Shown: one piece after another, positions 26,574 through 34,420 of the stretch
How positions within the stretch are numbered: the first letter of the stretch is position 1
Layout: every line of letters begins with the position of its first letter
Made by a program: the position numbers and the translations under genes
Assembly (NCBI GenBank): GCA_032128415.1
Contig: JAQBGW010000096.1
Span: 1-64,000 of the forward strand
Direction of reading: 5' to 3'
Length of the DNA: 64,000 nucleotides
Origin: Ga0077527 sp032128415
Lineage (GTDB): Bacteria > Pseudomonadota > Gammaproteobacteria > Burkholderiales > SG8-41
Notes under the pieces: generated by a model
Seen by the model: the letters and a program-made list of their open reading frames with translations, nothing else
Told to the model about the DNA's origin: nothing
Database searches by the model: none

Positions 26574-26999
26574 TCAGACGCGGGTATCGCTGCATTGATC
26601 ACGATAGTCGCGATAAATGCAGCGATCCATGATCACCGTCATGCCGCCGGCACGCGCGCGTTCAGCTGCAGGTTCGTTGACGATGCCTTCCTGGATCCAG
26701 ATGGCTTGCACACCGATCTCCAGACACTCGTCAACCACACCGTCAATGTGCTCGGCGCTGCGAAACACATCGACCAGATCGACTGGCTGCGGAATATCGA
26801 CGAGGCGCGCATACACTTTTTCCCCGAGAATTTCCTGTGCGGCCGGATGCACCGGGATCACCCTAAAACCATAATCCTGCATCGCGCGCGAAACGCCATA
26901 ACTCGGCCGCGCAGCATTGGGCGACAAACCGACCACGGCAATGGTCTTGATCTTTTTCAGCAATGCGCAGCGCGCCTGGGCGTCGGGATTTTTAAACAT
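26574..26999 (-). CDS. CoA-binding domain protein (YccU-like)
   Basis: This 141-residue single-domain protein has a CoA/nucleotide-binding Rossmann fold: IAVVGLSPNAARPSYGVSR, YGFRVIPVHP and VGVQAIWIQEGIVN-type motifs (here IGVQAIWIQEGIVNEPAAE) match the CoA_binding_2 family. Relatives lack a known enzymatic role. It lies 56 nt after the acyltransferase gene and 24 nt before dapF, within the same minus-strand operon. Confidence 0.86.
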   Translation of the reverse strand: MFKNPDAQARCALLKKIKTIAVVGLSPNAARPSYGVSRAMQDYGFRVIPVHPAAQEILGEKVYARLVDIPQPVDLVDVFRSAEHIDGVVDECLEIGVQAIWIQEGIVNEPAAERARAGGMTVIMDRCIYRDYRDQCSDTRV

Positions 27000-27055
27000 A
27001 TCGGTTGCGCGGAATTATATCGGCGTTCCGCACAACGCTGCAGCCAATATCTGCA

Positions 27056-27922
27056 TCAATAGAAGCGCTCTTCACCCGGCGGTCGTGTTTTGAAGCGTTT
27101 GTGCAGCCAGTAATACTGCTCGGGCATCGCGCGCACCTGCTCTTCAATAAAGGCATTCATGCGCCGCGTGTCGGCGGCGACATCATCGCTGGGAAAATCT
27201 GTCCACGCCGGATGAAACCGCAGGCGATAGCCACTGCCGTCCGCCAACTGCTCGGTGACAGCGGGCACTACCACAGCACCGGTCAGCGCGGCGATGCGCG
27301 CAAGCCCGGTGATGGTCGCTGCAGGAATACCGAAAAACGGTACAAATATCGAGTCGCGTTCGCCGAAATCCATATCAGGCAGATAGTAGAACGGCAAACC
27401 GGACTTGATCGCCTTGGCCACCGGGCGGACACCCTCTTGACGCGAATACAGCGTGGTCGGTCCGAACCGGGTGCGCCCGTGCAGTAGCACGGCTTCAAAC
27501 GCCGTATTTTTCTGTTTGCTATAGATGGATACCAGCGGGTATTCGGCGGTCAGGCGGATGCCGCCCATGTCGAGCCCAACGAAATGCGGCACCAGCCAGA
27601 TTACCGGCCGGTCGCCGACGCCACGCCAGTGTTCCACGCCCTCAATCGACACCAGCTGCAAAACCCGCTCCCTGCTCCCCCACCACAGAATGCCGTGCTC
27701 CAGCAGACTGCGGCCAAAAGCAGCGAAGTGCCGCTGTGCCAACTGCGCGCGTTGCGTATCGTCGAGATCAGGAAAACACAAACGCAAGTTAGTCAACACC
27801 ACCTGCCGTCGCTCACGCGCCAGCGCATACAGCAACGCCCCTAGTCCGCGCCCCAGCGGCGCCAGCCAGCGCAACGGCAAGCCATGCAGCAACCAGACGA
27901 TGGCGAGACCAAATTTTGTCAT
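27056..27922 (-). CDS. Lipid A lauroyl/myristoyl-type acyltransferase, second of pair
   Basis: This LpxL/LpxM (HtrB) family protein of 289 residues attaches a secondary acyl chain to lipid A at the inner membrane. ATG 27922 is chosen because the longer frame from 27979 would encode hairpin repeat DNA. It has an N-terminal hydrophobic segment (FGLAIVWLLHGLPLRWL), the catalytic HX4D motif in WLVPHFVGLDMG (about residue 123), and YYLPDMDFGERDSIFVPFFG. Chain length and position cannot be assigned. It follows its paralogue across a 91-nt spacer. Confidence 0.88.
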   Translation of the reverse strand: MTKFGLAIVWLLHGLPLRWLAPLGRGLGALLYALARERRQVVLTNLRLCFPDLDDTQRAQLAQRHFAAFGRSLLEHGILWWGSRERVLQLVSIEGVEHWRGVGDRPVIWLVPHFVGLDMGGIRLTAEYPLVSIYSKQKNTAFEAVLLHGRTRFGPTTLYSRQEGVRPVAKAIKSGLPFYYLPDMDFGERDSIFVPFFGIPAATITGLARIAALTGAVVVPAVTEQLADGSGYRLRFHPAWTDFPSDDVAADTRRMNAFIEEQVRAMPEQYYWLHKRFKTRPPGEERFY

Positions 27923-27931
27923 GACAACAAA

Positions 27932-28032
27932 CAGTGCAAAGTGCAATGTGCAAAGTGCAGAATGAACGGCCCCTTGCAATCACCAGTGCTGTTGGGTTTC
28001 AATCTTGCACTCATCATTTTGCACTCTGCACT
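27932..28032. repeat. TGCA-rich hairpin repeat, copy 2
   Basis: The left arm from 27932 (AGTGCAAAGTGCAATGTGC) and the right arm ending near 28032 (TTTTGCACTCTGCACTG) form an imperfect inverted repeat of 7-nt TGCA-containing units. It fills the spacer between two acyltransferase genes and supplies the last codons (SVQSAK) and stop of the upstream one. Confidence 0.7.
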
Positions 28033-28874
28033 GATCGCCCCGCCCCTGCCGGCACCTTGTAGCGGTTGTAACCCCACAGATACTGTCCGGGGCAGCGGCG
28101 AACAACCTGCTCGACCACGCCATTCAACGCCGTCGGACTCAGCGGATCGCGCTGGATGACTTCAAAGCGCAATTGATAGCCGCGGCCCGAAGGCAATCGT
28201 TCAGAAACAGCCATGATCACCGTTGCGTCCGCGACAGCCTGCAGGCGCGTGATCAGGGTCATGGTGTACGCGGGACGCCCGAAGAAATCCGCCCACTCGC
28301 CCTCTCCCACACCCGGCGCTTGATCGGGCAGCACTCCGATCGCCTCACCGCGGCGCAACGCCTTGTAGAGCAGGCGTACGCCGGAAACATTGGCCGGCGC
28401 CAGGCGTAACTGGCCGCGTGAGCGCCCGGCACGCATGATGGGTTCCAGCGTGGCGCGCTTCGGTGGCCGGTAAAGTACAGTCAGCGGTATGCGCTGCGCG
28501 ATATAAAACGCGGAGATTTCGAAACACCCCAAATGCGGGGTCAGGAACAATATTCCCTTGCCGGCGCGTCGTGCATTTTCGACAACATTCCAGTCGTTGC
28601 ATGAAACCAGCTCAGCAATTTCCTCATCGCGCCCGAACCACACTTTGCACAATTCGGTGACGCTCTTGCCAGTTTCTGCGATCGCCGCACGCAAGGTCAA
28701 CCGGTATGCATGCTCTTCCGCGCAGACCCCGCTGGCGCGAAGGTTGTCGCGGCACCTGCGGGCATACGTCGGCGACAGCCCATACACCAGCCAGCCGAGG
28801 CCGGCGCCGAAAAAATGCAGGGCCGCCAAAGGCATACGCGCGCATAACCGCATCACTGCAGACAACAGGGGCAT
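28014..28874 (-). CDS. Lipid A acyltransferase-like protein, first of pair
   Basis: This 286-residue LpxL/LpxM family member shares only the fold with its neighbour. It has an N-terminal hydrophobic stretch (MPLAALHFFGAGLGWLVYGL), the acyltransferase motif in FLTPHLGCFEIS (HX4E, so Glu replaces the usual Asp), LYRPPKRATLEPIM, and GVLPDQAPGVGEGEWADFFG. HX4E variants occur in the family, and activity is plausible. The final six residues and stop are encoded by the hairpin repeat, suggesting insertion at the gene end. It is divergent from metK. Confidence 0.87.
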   Translation of the reverse strand: MPLLSAVMRLCARMPLAALHFFGAGLGWLVYGLSPTYARRCRDNLRASGVCAEEHAYRLTLRAAIAETGKSVTELCKVWFGRDEEIAELVSCNDWNVVENARRAGKGILFLTPHLGCFEISAFYIAQRIPLTVLYRPPKRATLEPIMRAGRSRGQLRLAPANVSGVRLLYKALRRGEAIGVLPDQAPGVGEGEWADFFGRPAYTMTLITRLQAVADATVIMAVSERLPSGRGYQLRFEVIQRDPLSPTALNGVVEQVVRRCPGQYLWGYNRYKVPAGAGRSVQSAK

Positions 28875-28899
28875 CAGTCGAGAAATCCGTTAAAACCCA

Positions 28900-28928
28900 T
28901 TAAAAAATCGAGGCTTATATGCTATTCT
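28900..28928 (+). promoter_or_regulatory. Probable sigma-70 promoter of metK
   Basis: TTAAAA (28900-28905) is followed after 17 nt by TATTCT (28923-28928), with a TG one base before it (TGCTATTCT), an extended -10. It lies 54 nt before the metK ATG in an AT-rich gap. The -35 is weak. Confidence 0.45.
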
Positions 28929-28982
28929 AGCGGCCTTTTTGCTGCTGCCCCCAACTCCTTTAACCTCACTCGAACATCGCTT

Positions 28983-30149
28983 ATGAGTAATTACCTCTTC
29001 ACCTCGGAATCCGTTTCCGAAGGGCATCCCGACAAAATCGCCGACCAGATTTCGGACGCCGTACTCGATGCCATTCTCACCGAAGACAAAAATGGCCGCG
29101 TCGCTGCTGAAACGCTGACCCACACCGGCCTGGTCGTACTTGCCGGTCAGGTCACCACCAGTGCGCGCGTGGATTACGCACAGGTCGCGCGCAGGATCAT
29201 CAAACAGATCGGCTACGTCGACTCCGACATCGGTTTCGATTACAAAAGCTGCGGCGTACTGGTGTGTTACGACCAGCAATCACCTGACATCGCGCAGGGT
29301 GTGGACGAAGGCAAGGGGCTCGATCTCGATCAGGGCGCCGGCGACCAGGGCCTGATGTTCGGATTTGCCTGCGATGAAACGCCGCAACTGATGCCGATGC
29401 CGATCTACTACGCGCATCGCCTGATGGAACGCCATGCCGAGCTGCGCCGCGACGGCCGTCTGCCGTGGGCGCGCCCCGACGCCAAATCGCAGGTTTCCGT
29501 GCGTTATGTTGACGGCAAGCCGCATCACATCGACACCGTGGTGATCTCGACCCAGCATCGCGAAGAAGTTACCCACAAGCAAATCGAAGAAGCCATCATT
29601 GAGCAGGTAGTGAAGCCGGTGCTGCCGAAAAACCTGATTACCAAGGACACCAAATACCTGATCAACCCGACCGGCCGTTTCGTCATCGGCGGCCCGCAGG
29701 GCGACACCGGACTCACCGGCCGCAAGATCATTGTCGATACCTATGGCGGCTATTCGCGTCACGGCGGCGGCGCATTCTCCGGCAAGGATCCGTCAAAAGT
29801 CGATCGTTCGGCTGCTTACGCCGCACGCCATGTGGCGAAGAATATCGTCGCCGCTGGCCTCGCCACCAAATGCGAAATCCAGGTTGCCTACGCCATCGGC
29901 GTAGCGCGCCCGGTCAGCGTACTGGTCGACACCTTCGGCACCGGAAAAATTTCGGACGAAAAAATTGCCGCGCTGGTTGATAAACATTTTGATCTGCGGC
30001 CAAAAGGCATCATCCTGGCGCTTGATCTGCTGCGGCCGATCTACACTAAAACCGCCGCGCATGGCCACTTCGGTCGCGACGAGCCGGAGTTCACCTGGGA
30101 AAATACTGACAAGGCCGCTGCACTCAAAGCGGATGCGGGCATAAAATAA
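28983..30149 (+). CDS. metK: S-adenosylmethionine synthetase
   Basis: MetK makes SAM from methionine and ATP. It has 388 residues, the normal length. LFTSESVSEGHPDKIADQIS is the ATP/metal-binding start, GAGDQGLMFGFACDETP is the conserved central signature, GGPQGDTGLTGRKIIVDTYG the second, and GGGAFSGKDPSKVDRSAAY the P-loop-like Lys motif. It opens the SAM cycle set metK-ahcY-metF, and the spacer to ahcY contains two SAH riboswitches. Confidence 0.97.
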   Translation: MSNYLFTSESVSEGHPDKIADQISDAVLDAILTEDKNGRVAAETLTHTGLVVLAGQVTTSARVDYAQVARRIIKQIGYVDSDIGFDYKSCGVLVCYDQQSPDIAQGVDEGKGLDLDQGAGDQGLMFGFACDETPQLMPMPIYYAHRLMERHAELRRDGRLPWARPDAKSQVSVRYVDGKPHHIDTVVISTQHREEVTHKQIEEAIIEQVVKPVLPKNLITKDTKYLINPTGRFVIGGPQGDTGLTGRKIIVDTYGGYSRHGGGAFSGKDPSKVDRSAAYAARHVAKNIVAAGLATKCEIQVAYAIGVARPVSVLVDTFGTGKISDEKIAALVDKHFDLRPKGIILALDLLRPIYTKTAAHGHFGRDEPEFTWENTDKAAALKADAGIK

Positions 30150-30165
30150 CGGTATAATCCGCCCC

Positions 30166-30249
30166 GCTGAGGAGCGTTGCGACCGGTGGGGTTTTGAGTA
30201 GTTACCCATCACCGGCCAGGCTCAGCAAGATTCAACGGCGCTCGCATCG
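30166..30249 (+). ncRNA. SAH riboswitch 1 (upstream of ahcY)
   Basis: It matches the SAH (ahcY) riboswitch consensus. CTGAG (30167-30171) pairs as pseudoknot with CTCAG (30221-30225), GAGCGTTGCGACC and the GGCCAGGCTCAG core are conserved, and the 3' strand AACGGCGCTC (30234-30243) closes P1 with GAGCG (30172-30176). SAH binding in this class turns on SAH-recycling genes. The 3' strand also forms the left arm of an intrinsic terminator, giving an ON switch. Confidence 0.9.
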
Positions 30250-30274
30250 GCAACGGTGCGGGCGCTTTTCTTTT
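30238..30274 (+). terminator. Terminator overlapping SAH riboswitch 1
   Basis: GCGCTCGCA (30238-30246) pairs with TGCGGGCGC (30257-30265), one G-U pair, and is followed by TTTTCTTTT. Its left arm uses six bases of the aptamer P1 3' strand, so SAH-bound aptamer and terminator are mutually exclusive. Confidence 0.85.
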
Positions 30275-30307
30275 GTAATTGCGGTTTGTAATTTTGATAT
30301 GCGTGCT

Positions 30308-30390
30308 CCCGAGAGGCGCTGCGACCGGGCGGGGTTTTACCACCCCTTTCACCGGCCAGGCTCGGACAGCATTGCTGATAACGGCGCCCC
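30308..30390 (+). ncRNA. SAH riboswitch 2 (upstream of ahcY)
   Basis: This is a second complete SAH aptamer. CCGAG (30309-30313) pairs with CTCGG (30361-30365), GGCGCTGCGACC follows, GGCCAGGCTCGGA is the conserved core, and GATAACGGCGCC closes P1 (GGCGC 30315-30319 with GCGCC 30384-30388). No clear terminator follows. The ahcY ribosome site AGGAG (30399-30403) starts 9 nt after it, so translational control is likelier here. Confidence 0.88.
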
Positions 30391-30411
30391 AATTTTTCAG
30401 GAGTAGCAGAT

Positions 30412-31815
30412 ATGAACGCAAAAGCCGCCGACTACAAAGTCGCCGATATCAAGCTGGCCGATTTCGGCCGCAAGGAAATTGCCATTGCCGAGACCGAAAT
30501 GCCCGGCCTGATCGCATTGCGCGAGGAATTCAAAGGCAAAAAACCGCTGAAGGGCGCGCGCATTGCCGGCTCGCTGCACATGACCATCCAGACCGCCGTG
30601 CTGATTGAGACACTGGCTGAACTCGGCGCCGACATCCGCTGGGCGTCGTGCAACATTTTCTCGACGCAGGATCACGCTGCGGCGGCCATTGCCGCGCGCG
30701 GCATTCCCGTGTTTGCCTACAAGGGCGAAACGCTGGAGGACTACTGGGACTACACCCACCGCATTTTCGAGTGGAATGACGGCGGCACGCCAAACATGAT
30801 TCTCGACGACGGCGGCGACGCCACGCTGCTGATCACGCTGGGGGCACAGCACGAGCGCAACAAGACGCAGCCGCCTCAAGGCACCAACGAGGAAGAAGTG
30901 GTGTTGTTCGCCGCGATGCGCAAGACGCTGAAGGAGAGGCCCGGCTTCTACTCGAAAATCGAGGCGAACATCAAAGGCGTCACCGAAGAGACCACCACTG
31001 GCGTACACCGCCTGTACCAGATGGAAAAAGAAGGGCGCCTGCCGTTCCCCGCGATCAACGTCAACGATTCGGTTACCAAGTCCAAGTTCGACAATCTCTA
31101 CGGTTGCCGCGAGTCACTGGTCGACGCCATCAAGCGTGCCACCGACGTGATGATTGCCGGCAAGGTTGCGTTGGTATGTGGCTACGGCGACGTCGGCAAA
31201 GGCAGCGCGGAGGCGTTGCGCGCATTGTCGGCGCAAGTGTGGGTTACCGAGATCGACCCGATCTGCGCGCTACAAGCGGCGATGGAAGGCTTCCGCGTGG
31301 TAACCATGGATTACGCTGCCGACAAAGCCGACATCTTCGTGACCTGCACCGGCAACCTCGGCGTGATCACGCACGAGCACATGAAGCGCATGAAGCACAA
31401 CGCCATTGTCTGCAACATCGGGCACTTTGATTCAGAGATTGAAATCGCTGCGCTCAAGCAATACAAGTGGGACAACATCAAGCCACAAGTTGACCACGTG
31501 ATTTTCCCCGACGGCAAGCGCCTGATCATCCTCGCCGAAGGCCGTCTGGTGAACCTCGGTTGCGGCACCGGTCATCCGTCGTTCGTGATGTCAAATTCCT
31601 TCACCAACCAGACGCTGGCGCAACTCGAGCTCTACACGCAGGGCGAAAAATACAAAAACAAGGTCTATGTGCTACCCAAACATCTCGATGAAAAAGTCGC
31701 GCGCCTGCACCTGAAAAAACTCGGCGTTGAACTGACGACGCTCAACGAGAAACAGTGCGACTATCTACAATTGAATGTCGACGGCCCGTTCAAGCCGGAG
31801 CATTATCGCTACTGA
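30412..31815 (+). CDS. ahcY: Adenosylhomocysteinase
   Basis: AhcY splits S-adenosylhomocysteine into adenosine and homocysteine using bound NAD, relieving inhibition of methyltransferases. It has 467 residues, longer than the shortest forms because of the bacterial insert (about residues 150-195). The NAD motif is VCGYGDVGKGSAEALRA (about 250), with SCNIFSTQDHAAAAIA and NAIVCNIGHFDSEIE conserved; the C-terminus ends KPEHYRY as usual. AGGAG lies 8 nt before the ATG. It is controlled by two upstream SAH riboswitches. Confidence 0.97.
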   Translation: MNAKAADYKVADIKLADFGRKEIAIAETEMPGLIALREEFKGKKPLKGARIAGSLHMTIQTAVLIETLAELGADIRWASCNIFSTQDHAAAAIAARGIPVFAYKGETLEDYWDYTHRIFEWNDGGTPNMILDDGGDATLLITLGAQHERNKTQPPQGTNEEEVVLFAAMRKTLKERPGFYSKIEANIKGVTEETTTGVHRLYQMEKEGRLPFPAINVNDSVTKSKFDNLYGCRESLVDAIKRATDVMIAGKVALVCGYGDVGKGSAEALRALSAQVWVTEIDPICALQAAMEGFRVVTMDYAADKADIFVTCTGNLGVITHEHMKRMKHNAIVCNIGHFDSEIEIAALKQYKWDNIKPQVDHVIFPDGKRLIILAEGRLVNLGCGTGHPSFVMSNSFTNQTLAQLELYTQGEKYKNKVYVLPKHLDEKVARLHLKKLGVELTTLNEKQCDYLQLNVDGPFKPEHYRY

Positions 31816-31840
31816 GCCACCGCATACGGAGGGCAACTCC

Positions 31841-32686
31841 ATGCAATCACAGAAAAAATTTGCCAGAACATTCAGCTTCGAGTACTTCCCGCCGAACACG
31901 CCGGAAGGGGTGGAGAGGCTGCGTGCCACCACGCAGCAACTGGCGCAGCTTAAACCGAAGTTCTTCTCGGTGACCTTTGGCGCCGGCGGCTCGACGCGTG
32001 AACGCACGCTGGACACCGTGCTCGACATCCGTGCGCAAGGCCATGCCGCCGCGCCGCACATTTCGTGCGTCGCCTCCACCCGCGACAACATCCGTGTGAT
32101 GCTGCAGCGCTACAAGGACAATGGCATTACCCATCTGGTAGCGTTGCGCGGCGACCTGCCTTCCGGTCTCGCCGCTGCCGGCGAATTTCGCTACGCCAAC
32201 GAGTTGGTGACATTCATCCGCGAGGAATTCGGCGATCAGTTTCAGATCGAGGTGGCGGGATATCCGGAGTACCACCCGCAGGCGCGCAGCGCTCAGGACG
32301 ATCTGCTCAACTTCAAACGCAAGGTGCAGGCCGGCGCCAGCTCGGCGATCACCCAGTATTTCTATAACGCTGACTGCTACTTTCATTTTATCGATGAATG
32401 CGAAGCCATGGGACTCAACCTGCCCATCGTGCCCGGCATCATGCCCATCGGCCGTTTTTCGCAACTGGCGCGATTTTCCGATGCCTGCGGCGCAGAAATT
32501 CCGCGCTGGATACGCCGCAAGCTGGAGGGCTATGGTGACGATACGGCTTCAATCCGCGCCTTCGGTCTCGATGTGGTGACCCGGCTCTGCGACGATCTGC
32601 TGTCAGCCGGCGCGCCCGGCCTGCATTTTTACACCATGAATCAGGCGGGACTGACCAGCACCATCTGGCAAAGGCTCGACCTGTAA
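31841..32686 (+). CDS. metF: Methylenetetrahydrofolate reductase
   Basis: MetF reduces methylene-THF to methyl-THF, supplying the methyl group for methionine synthase. It has 281 residues; ATG 31841 has a GGAGGG 9 nt upstream, and the in-frame codons before it fall in ahcY. The start FSFEYFPPNTPEGVERL carries the catalytic Glu. VTFGAGGSTRERT, NDGITHLVALRGD-type (here NGITHLVALRGDLPSG) and ITQYFYNADCYFHF are FAD-barrel motifs. It lies 25 nt after ahcY, so it shares the SAH-controlled transcript. Confidence 0.94.
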   Translation: MQSQKKFARTFSFEYFPPNTPEGVERLRATTQQLAQLKPKFFSVTFGAGGSTRERTLDTVLDIRAQGHAAAPHISCVASTRDNIRVMLQRYKDNGITHLVALRGDLPSGLAAAGEFRYANELVTFIREEFGDQFQIEVAGYPEYHPQARSAQDDLLNFKRKVQAGASSAITQYFYNADCYFHFIDECEAMGLNLPIVPGIMPIGRFSQLARFSDACGAEIPRWIRRKLEGYGDDTASIRAFGLDVVTRLCDDLLSAGAPGLHFYTMNQAGLTSTIWQRLDL

Positions 32687-32772
32687 TACGGAGGGTACTG
32701 CCACGCAGCGGCTTCCGTCGCTATACTCCTCCGCTGGCGCGCCTGCGCCGAGCGCCCATAAGGGGAAAAAAC

Positions 32773-34005
32773 GTGCAGACCAATGCGAACGAAGATCCGT
32801 CGACAGCTGCTGTCGACCGGCAAAAGCTCACGCTAGATGCCAAGGCACGCTCCCCGGGTGAAGCCGCCAATCTGCTCGCCGAGTACCCGGCATCGCTGAT
32901 TGCCGAGGTGTTGCAGAGTCTCAACCCGGCGTTCGCCTCCGACGTGCTGGCCGAACTCCCCGGCGGCCTGGTGGACGGCATCGAGCATGCCGCGCCGCCA
33001 CAACTGGCGGCGCAGTGGCGTACCAACCAGCAATTCGGCGAAGGCACCATCGGCCGGATGATGGAGCCCGCGCGTGCCGTGTTTCAACCGGACGTGACGG
33101 TGCGCGACACCATCGAACAATTGCGGCCGCTGGTACGTAACGCCTTTATTACTTACGGCTACGTCACGGATAGCGTCGGCAATCTGCTCGGCATTATCAC
33201 CATGCGCGACCTGCTGTTCGCCGATGAAAACGCGTCGCTCGATTCGATCATGCTGCGCAACCCCTTTGCGCTGACGCCCGGCCTGCTGCTGAACGATGCC
33301 ATGAAAAAAGTGCTCGACAGGCACTATCCGATATATCCCGTGTGCGACAGCACCGGTAAGCTGCTCGGTCTGGTGCGCGGACAGGCGATGTTCGAGGAGC
33401 AGGCCTTTGAAATCACCGCCCAAGTCGGTAGCATGGTCGGTGTTGATAAGGAAGAAAGACTGGCGACTCCGCTGCGGGCCAGCTTCAAGTTTCGCCACCC
33501 GTGGCTGCAGATCAATCTCGCGACCGCGTTTGTCGCCGGCGCGGTGGTGGCAGTATTTCAGGGCACCGTGGACCGGCTGGTGATTCTTGCACTGTTCCTG
33601 CCGGTACTGGCGGGGCAATCCGGCAACACCGGCTGCCAGGCGCTGGCCGTCACGTTGCGCGGCATGACGCTGGGCGAACTGAAAGCCGGTGCGGAGCGTG
33701 CGCTGGTCATAAAGGAAGCCTCACTTGGCGCGCTCAACGGCGCCTTCACCGGAATTGTCGCCGCACTCGGCATGTACACCGTGGCCACCCTCCAGCACAA
33801 CCCCAATGCAATTTTGCTCAGTATCGTGGTGTGGTTTGCACTGGTCGGCAGCTGCGTCGCCAGCGGTGTCTGCGGGGCGATGGTGCCGCTGACGCTGAAA
33901 CGTTTCGGCTTTGACCCTGCCACGGCATCCAGCATATTTCTGACCACGGCCACTGACGTTGTCAGCATGGGGCTGTTGCTGGGATTGGCCACCCTGCTGA
34001 TCTGA
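32773..34005 (+). CDS. mgtE: MgtE-type magnesium transporter
   Basis: This 410-residue protein has the MgtE layout: an N-terminal helical domain, a CBS pair (about 95-215; GIITMRDLLFAD, LLGLVRGQAMFEE) and five membrane helices (about 245-410). The transmembrane signature is VLAGQSGNTGCQALAV, with the conserved Asn-Gly and the final helices ATDVVSMGLLLGLA. The N-terminal regulatory domain is shortened to about 90 residues versus about 130 in well-studied MgtE, which may alter Mg-dependent gating. It starts at GTG 32773 and lies 86 nt after metF. Confidence 0.9.
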   Translation: MQTNANEDPSTAAVDRQKLTLDAKARSPGEAANLLAEYPASLIAEVLQSLNPAFASDVLAELPGGLVDGIEHAAPPQLAAQWRTNQQFGEGTIGRMMEPARAVFQPDVTVRDTIEQLRPLVRNAFITYGYVTDSVGNLLGIITMRDLLFADENASLDSIMLRNPFALTPGLLLNDAMKKVLDRHYPIYPVCDSTGKLLGLVRGQAMFEEQAFEITAQVGSMVGVDKEERLATPLRASFKFRHPWLQINLATAFVAGAVVAVFQGTVDRLVILALFLPVLAGQSGNTGCQALAVTLRGMTLGELKAGAERALVIKEASLGALNGAFTGIVAALGMYTVATLQHNPNAILLSIVVWFALVGSCVASGVCGAMVPLTLKRFGFDPATASSIFLTTATDVVSMGLLLGLATLLI

Positions 34006-34010
34006 GCGAC

Positions 34011-34399
34011 GTGCATGCCGCAGCCAACAGTTTTGTCACTCACGTCACTGAGTTGCTGGGAGGGCCGGCGCAATCACCACCCGGCGCATGTTTGGCGGCC
34101 ACGGTATTTACCTTGACGGTTTGTTCATCGGCATCATTGCCGACGACGTGCTCTACCTGAAGACGGATCCGCGGTCGGAAAGCGAATTCCGCACTACAGG
34201 CAGCACGCCTTTCCGCTACACCCGGCAGGGACGCGTCATGACGTTAAAGTTTTGGGGTGCGCCTGAAGACGCCATGGAATCGCCGCACCAGATGCGGCAA
34301 TGGGCGCGCAAGGCCTACGCTGCGGCGCTGCGTGCCAACGCTACCGGCTATCGCACAAAAAGCCGTACAAAAAAACCGGCCGCACTCGGCGGCCGGTAA
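34011..34399 (+). pseudogene. TfoX N-terminal-domain protein, frameshifted by one base
   Basis: The frame from GTG 34011 reads NSFVTHVTELLGGP, and the -1 frame continues GAITTRRMFGGHGIYLDGLF. Together they rebuild the standard TfoX N-terminal domain start (FV-YV-ELLAPLG-VTARRMFGG). A single G appears missing in the CCGGCGCA stretch near 34068; restoring it as CCGGGCGCA gives a continuous frame. The downstream part (from 34088) is intact, with ADDVLYLKTDPRSE and MTLKFWGAPEDAM. Either a genuine mutation or a sequencing error. The 3' end overlaps the terminator of the convergent aminotransferase. Confidence 0.75.
34369..34397 (-). terminator. Intrinsic terminator of the aminotransferase gene
   Basis: On the minus strand ACCGGCCG pairs with CGGCCGGT around a 7-nt loop and is followed by seven T residues (seen as A34369-34375 on the plus strand). 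It lies 24 nt past the aminotransferase stop and is embedded in the last codons of the TfoX-like gene. Confidence 0.85.
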
Positions 34400-34420
34400 A
34401 TTAATGCAAATCCCGTTGTA

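Noticed and set aside
28929..28982. A riboswitch before metK
   Set aside because: The leader is only about 50 nt and matches no SAM or SAH aptamer that I recognise.
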